64,000 bases of DNA from assembly GCA_947095585.1 (NCBI GenBank), contig OX352761.1:54407465-54471464 (forward strand), written 5' to 3'. The translations under genes were made by a program, and so were the position numbers. Of the stretch, positions 45,375 through 54,497 are shown in pieces. The DNA comes from Nephrocerus scutellatus (Eukaryota > Arthropoda > Insecta > Diptera > Pipunculidae). Under the pieces are notes generated by a model. The model did no database searches and had not been told where the DNA came from. It saw only the letters and a list, made by a program, of their open reading frames with translations. Each line of letters begins with the position of its first letter. Position 1 is the stretch's first letter.

Positions 45375-46978
45375 AGCTCAAGACAATATCATAAACGACC
45401 GTAAGTCCTTTTTTCAATTCGTCAACTATAAAAGGAAGTCCGATGGCTACCTTCCGTCACTCTCATATGAAAACACATCATCAACCAATCCACGTACCAT
45501 TGCCAACTTTTTTGCTACCTTCTTCAAACAATCTTTCGCTGTCAACCCCTTCGTACCAGACCCTTCATATTTCAATTACTTACTTAACTTCTCCAACGGC
45601 CCCTTTCTCTCTCAAACTATCGACCCCACTGTTATCAAAAATAAACTACAAAACCTTAATGATGAATTCTCACCCGGCCCAGATGGCCTTCCAGGCTCTC
45701 CCTCCCCCTTTCTAACCTCTTTCCACTATCCCTCTCACAAGGAGAATTTCCTCAAATTTAGAAGAGCTCTTTCATAACCCCAATACACAAAAAAGTATCA
45801 AAGAATGATGTACCTAATTATCGCCCCATTGCTAAACTTTCTCATATACCCAAACTTTTCGAAAGTATTTTATACGAAACCCTAAGCTTCTATTGTAAGT
45901 CTCTTATCTCTCCGAGCCGACATGGCTTTCTCAAAGGTAGATCAACCACCACTACCCTCGTTGAATTCGTGTCCTCCGCTCTTACAGCCTTAGAGAACGG
46001 CAACGAAGTCGACGTTGTTGCAACTGATTTCAGTAAGGCTTTTGATAAGATATCTCATCAATTAATCCTTTTTAAATTGTCTGCCCTCGGCTTTGAAGCT
46101 TTATTTTTAAAATGGATATCTTCCTATCTAGAAAACCGTGTTTATAGTGTTCGCTTCAGGTTCGTCATCTCAACCACATTTATGGCAACCTCTGGTGTAC
46201 CACAAGGCAGCCATGTCGGCCCCCTTCTCTTCATTCTTACTATAAATGATCTCGATAGGGTCATCAAAAATTCCTCCCTCTCTCTCTATGCTAACGATAC
46301 CAAATTTTTCAAGCCAATTTCTTCTCCACAAGACTCTTGTCTCCAGACAGTTTTTCGACCTGGTGCCTCAAAAATTGCTTAGAGCTCAATATCACCAAAT
46401 GTTAAACTATTACCTTATCACGTAAGTGCAACAAACCCCCTCCCAGACATTACCATCTCCACGACCAAGCCATTTCCCGCGTGCAATCTTTTCATGACCT
46501 CGGCATATTTCCGGAGCTTAATTTCCGTTCTCATATTGATGGAATCATTCCTAAAGCTAACTCATCATCACTTGGCTTTATTAAACGGTGGTCCAAAGAA
46601 TTTTCCAACCCATATGTGACTAGATCCCTCTATATCACTTTTGTCTGTCCCCTCCTCGAGTACGCTAGTCAAGCATGGTCCCCCTATCATCAAGTTCATG
46701 TGTCTAGAATCGAGAGCGTCTAACGTCGTTTTCTTCGATTTGCTCTTCGGGGCTTACCTTGGGACAATCACCTTATCCTGCCCCCTACCAAGATCGCCTA
46801 AACCTCCTAAACTTAAAAACACTTGAGGAACGCAGAGACACTGCTGACATTCTTTTCATACATCGTATTCTCCTAGGCTCCATCGACTGCGCGTCTTTAT
46901 ATAACTCGATTTTTTTTAACACCGCAACCACTCTCTGCCTTAAACTTGATCTCCTTCACCGTTCCCCCTATCGTTAAG
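45375..46978 (+). pseudogene. LINE B ORF2, reverse transcriptase part
   Basis: It begins with the linker (VNYKRKSDGYLP, FFATFFKQSF, SPGPDGLP). The RT core frame 45969-46382 has VVATDFSKAFDKISH (first Asp), SGVPQGSHVGPLLF and the catalytic motif reading Y-A-N-D at 46287-46298 instead of YADD. The thumb region (46481-46977: GIFPELNFRSHID, SLYITFVCPLLEYASQAWSP, KTLEERRDTADILFIHRIL) runs in several frames. There is no endonuclease between ORF1 and RT. Confidence 0.8.
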
Positions 46979-47055
46979 TGTCTTATCTCTTAGTTATTAA
47001 GTTGAATATTTGCTTGTAACAATATCTTATGTCTTAGCTTTAAGTTAATGATGTA

Positions 47056-47059
47056 AGTT
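47056..47059. other. Target-site duplication AGTT (left)
   Basis: AGTT directly before the LTR at 47060. The same bases follow the other LTR at 57933-57936. Confidence 0.85.
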
Positions 47060-49337
47060 TGTAACGAGGTTTTCCCAGCCGGGGTAGAACTCAGTGTGAC
47101 CAGGGTTCCTTCTATTAGGGTCGTTACAATAAAAGAATTTGTTTTTAGTTAACTTCGTTTAATCTGTACACTTAAAATTATCGTTTGTTTAAAGCTATAT
47201 ATTATTTTACTGTATAAGTTTCAATTATGATTAAAGGAGACCGACGTATCTCCAGGCGGGATGATAGTCTGTTCTCGCGTAGAGCGTGGATTTGAAGGCA
47301 AGGACTTCGCTCTTGAACCTCCAATAGTGTGGATAATGTCTAGCGTTAGGCGTGGGCGTGAAGGCAAGGACTTCGCTCTTGAACCTCCAATCTAGCGTAA
47401 AGCGTGGATAATGTCTAGCGTAAAGCGTGGGCGTGAAGGCAAGGACTTCGCTCTTGAACCTCCAATCTAGCGTAAAGCGTGGGCGTGAAGGCAAGGACTT
47501 CGCTCTTGAACCTTCAATCTAGCGTAAAGCGTGGATAATGTCTAGCGTAAAGCGTGGGCGTGAAGGCAAGGACTTCGCTCTTGAACCTCCAATCTAGCGT
47601 AAAGCGTGGATAATGTCTAGCGTAAAGCGTGGGCGTGAAGGCAAGGACTTCGCTCTTGAACCTTCAATCTAGCGTAAAGCGTGGGTAATGTCTAGCGTAA
47701 AGCGTGGGCGTGAAGGCAAGGACTTCGCTCTTGAACCTCCAATCTAGCGTAAAGCGTGGGTAATGTCTAGCGTAAAGCGTGGGCGTGAAGGCAAGGACTT
47801 CGCTCTTGAACCTCCAATCTAGCGTAAAGCGTGGGCGTGAAGGCAAGGACTTCGCTCTTGAACCTCCAATCTAGCGTAAAGCGTGGGTAATGTCTAGCGT
47901 AAAGCGTTGGCGTGAAGGCAAGGACTTCGCTCTTGAACCTCCAATCTAACGTAAAGCGTGGGTAATGTCTAGCGTAAAGCGTGGGCGTGAAGGCAAGGAC
48001 TTCGCTCTTGAACCTCCAATCTAGCGTAAAGCGTGGGTAATGTCTAGCGTAAAGCGTGGGCGTGAAGGCAAGGACTTCGCTCTTGAACCTCCAATCTAGC
48101 GTAAAGCGTGGGTAATGTATAGCGTAAAGCGTGGGCGTGAAGGCAAGGACTTCGCTCTTGAACCTCCAATCGTTAGGATAACTACTGGCGTAAAGTGTAA
48201 AGTGAAGGCAAGGACTTCGCTCTTGAACCATTCACTCTGACTTGTTGCCGGGAAGAGGGATTTCTAGGAAAGAAGACCGATTGTTAGGACTGCTGGCCTT
48301 TTATAGTCCTCCATCGAGTGTGGAAATCCCGTTGTTGCAACGATCGTGAAATCCGCTAACTCGCCTGATGGTGTGTTGTTGTTTCCTTTGATGTGATATG
48401 GTTGTTGTTGTTTTGTCCGGCCGGTCAGTATTGCTGCGCTCGGCGGTCTATTGGTTCGTGATCCCGTTGGTGCAACGATAGGGAAATCCGCTACGTCACA
48501 TGATCGGTGGGACTTGGTAGTGTTGTTGTTGCCTCTTTGATGTTTGTTAGTTCCAAGATCCCGTTGATGCAAAATTAGGGAACTCCGCTACATCGCATGA
48601 TCGGTGTAGTGTTGTTGTTGTTTTGACTCGTTTGTTATTTGTTGGTTTGCCTCGAAAATGCGTGCTGTCGTACATTGTGTGTTGTTTGTTGTTGTTTTTT
48701 TCTTTTGGTTGTCTAATGATGCTGCAGACTTCTGATTGTCCGTTATCATATTTTGCATGCTGTTTGTTGTTGCCTTTTACGTGGGTCTGCGCCGTCTTAC
48801 ACTGCATGCGTTGTTGTTGTTGTTCTCCTTGACTTGTCTGATGCAAAATGTATGCATGTTGTTTGTTGTTGTTTTGAATATTGGTCGGGTATTCTGTGTC
48901 TGTGGTGCTGTATGCCTGCTGTTGTTGTTTTCTCCAATGATGCTGTGTGCTTCTGCATGTATTGTGAGTCACGAGCGGGGTATCCCTAGTCTGTGTGGTC
49001 TGGTGCTGTATGTGTGTCGTCATTCTCTCACTCAGCTGCTTGATGATGGCGTGCATTGGTTGTGCGTGGTGAATTTACGCGTTGTGAGAGGAACGACAGA
49101 ACGAAATATAGAGAACCTGTGTATCATAAGCCGAGAGTAATTTCGGCGAGTAATTTACCACTTAAAAGAGTGGGAAACATGTTGCTAGGTTTAAGAACAT
49201 TATGGTAAACGTTTCTTTGTAATGTGTATGTAAGTTTTTTTTTTATTAAATTCAAAAGAAAGTGTTGTTTACAAAAAGATGGTTGCGTACCAAAAATAAT
49301 GTGTGGAAAAAATTGTGTGGCAAATTTTCCCTTCACA
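47060..49337 (-). repeat. 3' LTR of the Osvaldo-like element (2,278 bp)
   Basis: Read on the plus strand it starts TGTAACGAGG and ends CCTTCACA (minus strand TGTGAAGG...CGTTACA). It contains a 75-bp minisatellite (47260-48230) and (GTT)-rich stretches (48360-48940). It lacks about 36 bp that the other LTR has at 55665-55700. A 169-residue Gln/Thr/His-rich frame (48547-49056) is present in both LTRs and follows from the GTT repeats. Confidence 0.9.
47260..48230. repeat. 75-bp minisatellite in the 3' LTR
   Basis: About 14-15 units around GAAGGCAAGGACTTCGCTCT. Some units are shortened variants without the GTAATGTCTAGCG part. The 75-bp period is 25 codons, which keeps minus-strand frames open; the resulting repeated peptide is probably not a protein. 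Confidence 0.9.
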
Positions 49338-50703
49338 CCTCCCCCTTACTTCGACGGATGCTGATCTTTCCCTTCCTGGTGACTAGCACTCCAAGTCGGG
49401 TCTTGTCCTGCACATGGAAGAAGTGTATCCTTCGTAGTTCTCCCGCTTGTACTCTCGCCTTTGCCGTATCTATCTTGGCCTGGAGTTCATGGGATACGGT
49501 TTCGCTCATGGTCTCTTCTTTGTGCACTATGTCACTCCCTGTGAGTGACAGGACATCTTCCTGTCGTCGGGTCGTCGCGGTTTTTGGTGGGTTGTTCCTG
49601 TCTGGTCCGGGTTCGAGGAGGCCTGTCGGCGGGGTGAAACTTCTTTCCCTCGGTTTGTTGTTGTGGCTGCCACTGCTACTGCTGCTGCTACTGCGGTTGC
49701 TGCTGTTGCTCCCACTACTGCTGCTGCTGCGGGTGCTGTTGCTACTACTGTCACTGCTGCTGCTACTGCTATCGTGTCTGCTGCGGCTGCGGTAGCGGTG
49801 GCGAGTGCGGCGCGGAGTTTTTGGCCTGCTGCGGTTGACTCTTTCTCGGATGTTACAGTCTATGTCGTCATCGCCTAGTCCGAGATCTGGAAACTTAATT
49901 GCTGGGTCGGCGCTTCTTTGGATGAGGTTGGCAAGCATTCTCCGTTTCTTGCTGGCGCTGTCCGGCGACATCCTCTGGCCTGGCGAGTTGGGTCCTGCCA
50001 GTCCCCAGGTGAGGACTTTCTCCGCTGCTTCCAGTAAAAATGCGCCACAATCCACCCCATTTCGCTGTTGTGGCATCTCCATGTGTCGGCCTGGGTATGA
50101 GTCCTGGAACTCTGCCCACGTCCAGTGATGTCCCTTCGATAGGTGCTGTTGCACGACGTAGCCGCGAATTACCTCAATGGCCTCGTTCCTTGGTGTTTTG
50201 GCCCACGAATCGTACACATCAATGGTGGCACGGTGAGGTCTCCCCGGGTTGGTAACCACCACGAGGTACCAATGGTTGCCGTCGCAAATGGGCACTAAAA
50301 CCAGGTCTTTCCTGATGAGGTCCTTGTGCCGGTCCCACCTGCTCACTAGTGCGTGTCGCCTAATGGCCGTTGACTCGGGGCTCTCCTGCTGATCTGGCTG
50401 GTACTGCTGCATCCGTGAGAAGAGGAATGTGCTGCAGATCTTGATTCTCTCCCGGTGGCTTTCCTCCATCCTTCTCTCTAACCACCTGAGTCCGACTCCC
50501 ACCAGAACGTCGTTGAAGTATACCCCTTTCTTTAGTCGGCAGTAGTCGGCCATTCGCACATCGATGCCACCTGGCCCTGGAGGAAAACTTCCGATCACCT
50601 GGTTTAATTCGGCGTCTCCGGATGCGTGAATCGTGTTTGTGGCTTCCATGCAGATGCGTTGTATGGCTTCGTTGTCTATCTTGGGTGTCCTCTGGGTATT
50701 CAT
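49333..50703 (-). CDS. Ulp1/SENP-like (C48) cysteine protease ORF of the LTR element
   Basis: 456 intact codons after pol, starting at 50703, 290 bases past the pol stop; the stop codon falls in the first bases of the 3' LTR. The N-terminal 230 residues match a Ulp1 fold: YFNDVLVGVGLRWL (residues 62-75, like the WLND start), FLFSRM, DLVLVPICDGNHW with His144, VYDSWA with Asp165, and PQQRNGVDCG with Gln213 and Cys219. The Gln-Cys spacing of six equals that of yeast Ulp1. Known Ulp1/SENP enzymes cleave SUMO or similar modifiers. Residues 290-350 are Arg/Ser- and Ser-rich, and about 100 residues follow. There is no signal peptide or membrane span, so it is not an envelope. Target and role are unknown. 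It could be made from a spliced RNA, which I cannot show. Confidence 0.9.
   Translation of the reverse strand: MNTQRTPKIDNEAIQRICMEATNTIHASGDAELNQVIGSFPPGPGGIDVRMADYCRLKKGVYFNDVLVGVGLRWLERRMEESHRERIKICSTFLFSRMQQYQPDQQESPESTAIRRHALVSRWDRHKDLIRKDLVLVPICDGNHWYLVVVTNPGRPHRATIDVYDSWAKTPRNEAIEVIRGYVVQQHLSKGHHWTWAEFQDSYPGRHMEMPQQRNGVDCGAFLLEAAEKVLTWGLAGPNSPGQRMSPDSASKKRRMLANLIQRSADPAIKFPDLGLGDDDIDCNIRERVNRSRPKTPRRTRHRYRSRSRHDSSSSSSDSSSNSTRSSSSSGSNSSNRSSSSSSSGSHNNKPRERSFTPPTGLLEPGPDRNNPPKTATTRRQEDVLSLTGSDIVHKEETMSETVSHELQAKIDTAKARVQAGELRRIHFFHVQDKTRLGVLVTRKGKISIRRSKGEV
49338..49351 (-). other. Polypurine tract of the Osvaldo-like element
   Basis: The minus strand reads AAGTAAGGGGGAGG directly before the 3' LTR (TGTGAAGG). 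It is the expected priming site for plus-strand DNA. The tract lies inside the last codons of the third ORF. Confidence 0.85.
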
Positions 50704-50993
50704 CTTGTAAAATTTTTGTTGGTTTTGGTTTTGTTTACGATGTCTGGATACACTGAGTAATCACTTGAGACTAATTTTTACTTGTTGTGTGTACTTGAAA
50801 CGAAAACAAGTTGCGCGACCTGTACTCCGTTATTTTCTTCTTCTGGTGTAGTTTACTTCGTTGTTTCAGCATTGGGGTGTCGTGGTGTTACTTTGGATGT
50901 GTTGTCTTTTCTTTCTTTTCCCAAGTTGATATCATAGTTTCTGTAATTTAACTCTTTTGGTTACAGATGGGATCGTCAAATGCCGTTTCGGTG
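50704..50993 (-). other. Spacer between pol and the third ORF
   Basis: 290 bases without a frame. A splice acceptor for a subgenomic RNA could lie here (TTTTACAAG just before the ATG), but the pyrimidine tract is weak. Confidence 0.35.
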
Positions 50994-53900
50994 TCAGTGT
51001 GTTGCTGACGTATTGCTCTGGATTTCGATGATGATGCTATTGATCGCTGTCGCATTTTCGTCATGCCCCTGACTTCTCTCTCCCGCTTGTGTTCTTTTGT
51101 GTGGTCGTCTTGAGGTTTGTTGCCGATTGTTTTGTCTTGTGGTTTTTAATGGAACGATGTTCTGTTCATGGTTCCCCGTCCCAGACCGCCAGTTGCGCGG
51201 GTGATTATACCATTCGTGCTGATGTTTGCTGCCGTGTTGTATCACTGTGGGCTCGTTAGAGTGTTGGGTGTGGGGTGTCACTGTTATTGCGATGCGGTTT
51301 GTCTTCTCTGGTTCGGGTGGGGAGTTTCCGTGGAAGTCTTTCAACTCATTGACGTGGGCTGTGCGCTCCTTGTTTTGCCCATGTTTCCTTAGCCTTACTA
51401 TGACAGGTGAGACGAAGCTCATTACTAAGTATGGCCCGTCGTATCGTGGTGCTAGTTTACTAGCGAACCCTTCCACTGCCTTTGATAGGTGGTGCTGTTT
51501 GACCAGCATCAGATTCCCGATCTCGGGCTTCCAAGGACGTCGTCTGAGGTTGTAGTGGCGGGCTTGATCCTTCGCAGCTCGTTCGAAGCTTCGTCGCACG
51601 ATCTCGAAGATCTCGTTCATCTGGGTCTTTCGGTCCTCTGGTTTTTTACCTAGTGTACCCGTCCCAGGAGTGATCTCGTCGTACAGCGTGTTCGGGAGGC
51701 GGGGTTCTCGGCCCTGTGTCAGGAATGCCGGGCTGTATCCTGTTGAGTCCTGTACGCTTGAATTTATTGCTAGCATAACTTCGGGCAGCTTCTCGTCCCA
51801 AGTGCGTTGTTGCGTTCCCGCTAGTTGTGCAATTATTGTTTTAGCGGTGCGGTTGACCCTTTCAGAGGGATTTTCTTGGGGGGTATATGGCGCTGTAAAT
51901 TGCTGGCGTATGCCCATGGTCTCCAAGAATCGACGAAATGCCCTGCTACTGAATTGCGCCCCGTTGTCTGTTATCAGGATCTTGGGTACGCCGTATCGGG
52001 CCAGTATACGTTCGCGAAAAGCCCGTTGGACTCCTTCGGTCGTTGCCCTTCGCATTGGAATCAGTTCGACCCATTTCGAAAACCGATCAAAGAAAACCAG
52101 TAACATGGTATTTCCGTGTTTCGACCTAGGGAGTGGCCCAACGAAGTCACTACACAATGTGGCCCATGGTTCGTCGGCCACCTGGGTAAGCATTTTACCT
52201 GCTGCTTGCTGTTGGCTGGGTTTGTAGCACTGGCAGCTTTCACATTTCTTTACATACTGACGAATGTCACGAAACATACCCGGCCAATAGTAGCGACCGC
52301 ATATTCTCGCCGTGGTCTTCCGGATCCCCAGGTGCCCTGCTGATGCGCTGTCATGGTTTTCCTGCAGTACCCGACTTCGAAGGTTACTCGGCACACACAG
52401 TTTCCACGGTGTTGAGTCCTCGTCTCCGGCTCGATGCCCTATGTGTCGATACAGCTGCTGGCCTTCGATCACGTAGTCGGGGAATTTGGCTGGGTTCTCT
52501 GTGACCTGCTGGACCTTCTTTTGCAGCCAGTGGCACTTCTGTTGCTCTACGTGTTCCTCGGAGGTTGCCATCAGTGTTTCTTGCGGCTGTCTTGATAGAG
52601 CGTCTGCAACGACGTTGAATTTGCCCCGCCTGTACTGTATGTCGTATGTATACTGCTGTAGTTCTAGCGCCCACCGTGCGATCCGGCCGGACGGGCTGGA
52701 TATCGAGTTTAGCCATTTGAGCGAGAGGTGGTCTGTTATTACTGTAAACCTATACCCTTCGATGTATGCCCGCATCTTCCTTATTCCCCATACGATGGCC
52801 AGGCATTCCTTTTCGGTCGGCGAGTAGTTCTTCTCTGCGGGGTTTAGGTGTCGACTGGCATACGCTATGACCCGTTCACTGTCGTCTATCTCCTGGGTGA
52901 GGACTGCTCCTAAACCATAATCGCTGACATCCGTCTGGAGTGTGAACTTCTTAGAGAAATCGGGGCAGGCCAGGATTGGGGCCTCGGTAAGTTTAACTTT
53001 GAGTGCTTCGAATGCTTGCTGCTGCTCTTCTCCCCACTTCCAGTGCTTGCCTTTCTTGAGGAGGCTCGTCATCGGTCGCACGGTCTCGGCGAAATCTGGA
53101 ACAAATCGGCGGTACCATGAAGCGATGCCCAGGTACCGGCGTACCTCTCGTACATTACTCGGGGGTTGGAGCTCTTTGATGGCCGCTATTTTGTCGGGGT
53201 CAGTGTGTATGCCTTTGTTACTGACCACGTGTCCCAAGTACCGTATTTCCGTTTTGCAGAACTCACATTTTTCCGGGTTAATTTTTAGGTTAGCCATCTG
53301 CAATCGCCTGAACACCTTGCGCAGATTTCCCATGTGTTCGTCAAACGTTCTCCCGATGACGACTATGTCGTCAAGATATGCAAACGCATGGGGCTCCATC
53401 TCTGGTCCGATGACTCGATCGAGCGCTCGCTGGAAGGTCGCAGGGGCCGAATGTAGCCCAAACGGCATCACGCGCCATTGGAACAAGCCACGGCCGGGTA
53501 CCGTGAAGGCGGTGTACTGCTTACTCTTCTCCTCCATGGGGATTTGCCAATATCCATTTCTCAGGTCCAGACTACTGATGAATTTGGCACCGCGAAGCTT
53601 TTCTAGAATGTGTTGGATTCGTGGCAGGGGGTATGCGTCGGGCACTGATCGTGCATTCAGTTCTCGATAGTCGATACATAGTCTCCATTTGCCCGTCTTC
53701 TTTCGCACGAGAACTATGGGCGCGCTGTGGGGGCTATGTGAAGGCTCGATACATCCTTTTTCCAACAACTCGTCGATCTCTGTATTTATTATTTCCTGCA
53801 TGGCTGGATTACGGGGGAAGTAGCGCTGCTTTATTGGGCGTTCGTCGTGCATGATGATTCTGTGTTCCGTGATGTTGGAAACGGCGGGTAGTTGATCAAA

Positions 53901-54497
53901 TTTCTTGAATTCTTGTTGCAGAAACGCTGAAAGCTGTTCCTGTTCAGTCCGTGGTGTTTCTTGCGTGGTGGTGCATTGTCGGATGTGTTCTGCGGGCGTT
54001 GTTCTGTGCTGTAATTTTATGGTCTGGCCACCGCAGCTTAGACGGGCCTCAACCCGTGACAAAAAGTCCAGACCTAAGATTACTTCATCCATTGCATCTG
54101 GGAGAATCAAGAATGGAAACTGTATCTCCCTATTACCTATCTCGACATCTAGCTGTAGGGCCTCTCGGATCAACTTGGGTGTCCCTTCGGCCATCCGTAC
54201 GGTCACATCCATGGGTAGACTCTTTGTTGTCCCCCTTTTGTCTTCTGCAAAACGTTCGCTCACAAAACTCCTAGTAGCCCCTGTGTCAATCGTAGCTTTT
54301 ACCGGCGTCCCTCCTAGGGTGATGGTGGCGAGGATCCGGTTGGAATCGTAGGCAAGGAAGTTTACTGGGCCCGGGGTGTCGGTCTCGGGGTTTCCGTCGC
54401 ACCACGGTTTCGGCGGTCCCCTTGCTCGTTTCCCGGTCGTTCGACGCGTTTCCGGCAGCATTCCACGGTCCGAACATTTCGAAGGCCGCAGTCCCAA
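50994..54497 (-). CDS. pol: Pol polyprotein (protease, RT, RNase H, integrase) of the Osvaldo-like element
   Basis: 1167 intact codons counted from the first Met (the frame is entered by frameshifting, so the Met need not be used). Domains: aspartic protease (DTG at 71-73); RT (SLDLRNGYWQI, Asp311; YLDD at 374-377, bases 53367-53378); RNase H (Asp523, Glu562, Asp589); integrase zinc motif (His715, His722, Cys752, Cys755); integrase core (Asp784, Asp844, Glu879); and a GPY/F-type module (GPYLV, about 1021-1025). All catalytic residues are present, so the enzyme set may be functional. It makes and inserts the cDNA in virus-like particles and the nucleus. It overlaps the end of gag. Confidence 0.95.
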   Translation of the reverse strand: MGLRPSKCSDRGMLPETRRTTGKRARGPPKPWCDGNPETDTPGPVNFLAYDSNRILATITLGGTPVKATIDTGATRSFVSERFAEDKRGTTKSLPMDVTVRMAEGTPKLIREALQLDVEIGNREIQFPFLILPDAMDEVILGLDFLSRVEARLSCGGQTIKLQHRTTPAEHIRQCTTTQETPRTEQEQLSAFLQQEFKKFDQLPAVSNITEHRIIMHDERPIKQRYFPRNPAMQEIINTEIDELLEKGCIEPSHSPHSAPIVLVRKKTGKWRLCIDYRELNARSVPDAYPLPRIQHILEKLRGAKFISSLDLRNGYWQIPMEEKSKQYTAFTVPGRGLFQWRVMPFGLHSAPATFQRALDRVIGPEMEPHAFAYLDDIVVIGRTFDEHMGNLRKVFRRLQMANLKINPEKCEFCKTEIRYLGHVVSNKGIHTDPDKIAAIKELQPPSNVREVRRYLGIASWYRRFVPDFAETVRPMTSLLKKGKHWKWGEEQQQAFEALKVKLTEAPILACPDFSKKFTLQTDVSDYGLGAVLTQEIDDSERVIAYASRHLNPAEKNYSPTEKECLAIVWGIRKMRAYIEGYRFTVITDHLSLKWLNSISSPSGRIARWALELQQYTYDIQYRRGKFNVVADALSRQPQETLMATSEEHVEQQKCHWLQKKVQQVTENPAKFPDYVIEGQQLYRHIGHRAGDEDSTPWKLCVPSNLRSRVLQENHDSASAGHLGIRKTTARICGRYYWPGMFRDIRQYVKKCESCQCYKPSQQQAAGKMLTQVADEPWATLCSDFVGPLPRSKHGNTMLLVFFDRFSKWVELIPMRRATTEGVQRAFRERILARYGVPKILITDNGAQFSSRAFRRFLETMGIRQQFTAPYTPQENPSERVNRTAKTIIAQLAGTQQRTWDEKLPEVMLAINSSVQDSTGYSPAFLTQGREPRLPNTLYDEITPGTGTLGKKPEDRKTQMNEIFEIVRRSFERAAKDQARHYNLRRRPWKPEIGNLMLVKQHHLSKAVEGFASKLAPRYDGPYLVMSFVSPVIVRLRKHGQNKERTAHVNELKDFHGNSPPEPEKTNRIAITVTPHTQHSNEPTVIQHGSKHQHEWYNHPRNWRSGTGNHEQNIVPLKTTRQNNRQQTSRRPHKRTQAGERSQGHDENATAINSIIIEIQSNTSATH

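Larger units (their letters stand above)
43693..47059 (+). mobile_element. LINE B (CR1/Jockey-like), plus strand, internally deleted
   Basis: It starts at about 43693 next to broken gypsy A RT. It has a 5' untranslated region with two repeats, ORF1 with a PHD-like finger, an RT-bearing ORF2 lacking the endonuclease, and a 3' region interrupted at 47059 by the LTR element 47060-57932. Its last about 65 bases resume at 57937. Confidence 0.8.

Noticed and set aside
48547..49056. 169-residue Gln/Thr/His-rich frame present in both LTRs
   Set aside because: It lies fully in the LTR, derives from GTT repeats, and identity in both LTRs only reflects LTR duplication.
49527..49878. Ala/Val-rich and Leu-rich frames opposite the Ser-rich part of the protease ORF
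   Set aside because: Mirror frames of the serine codon repeats; the minus-strand ORF explains them.
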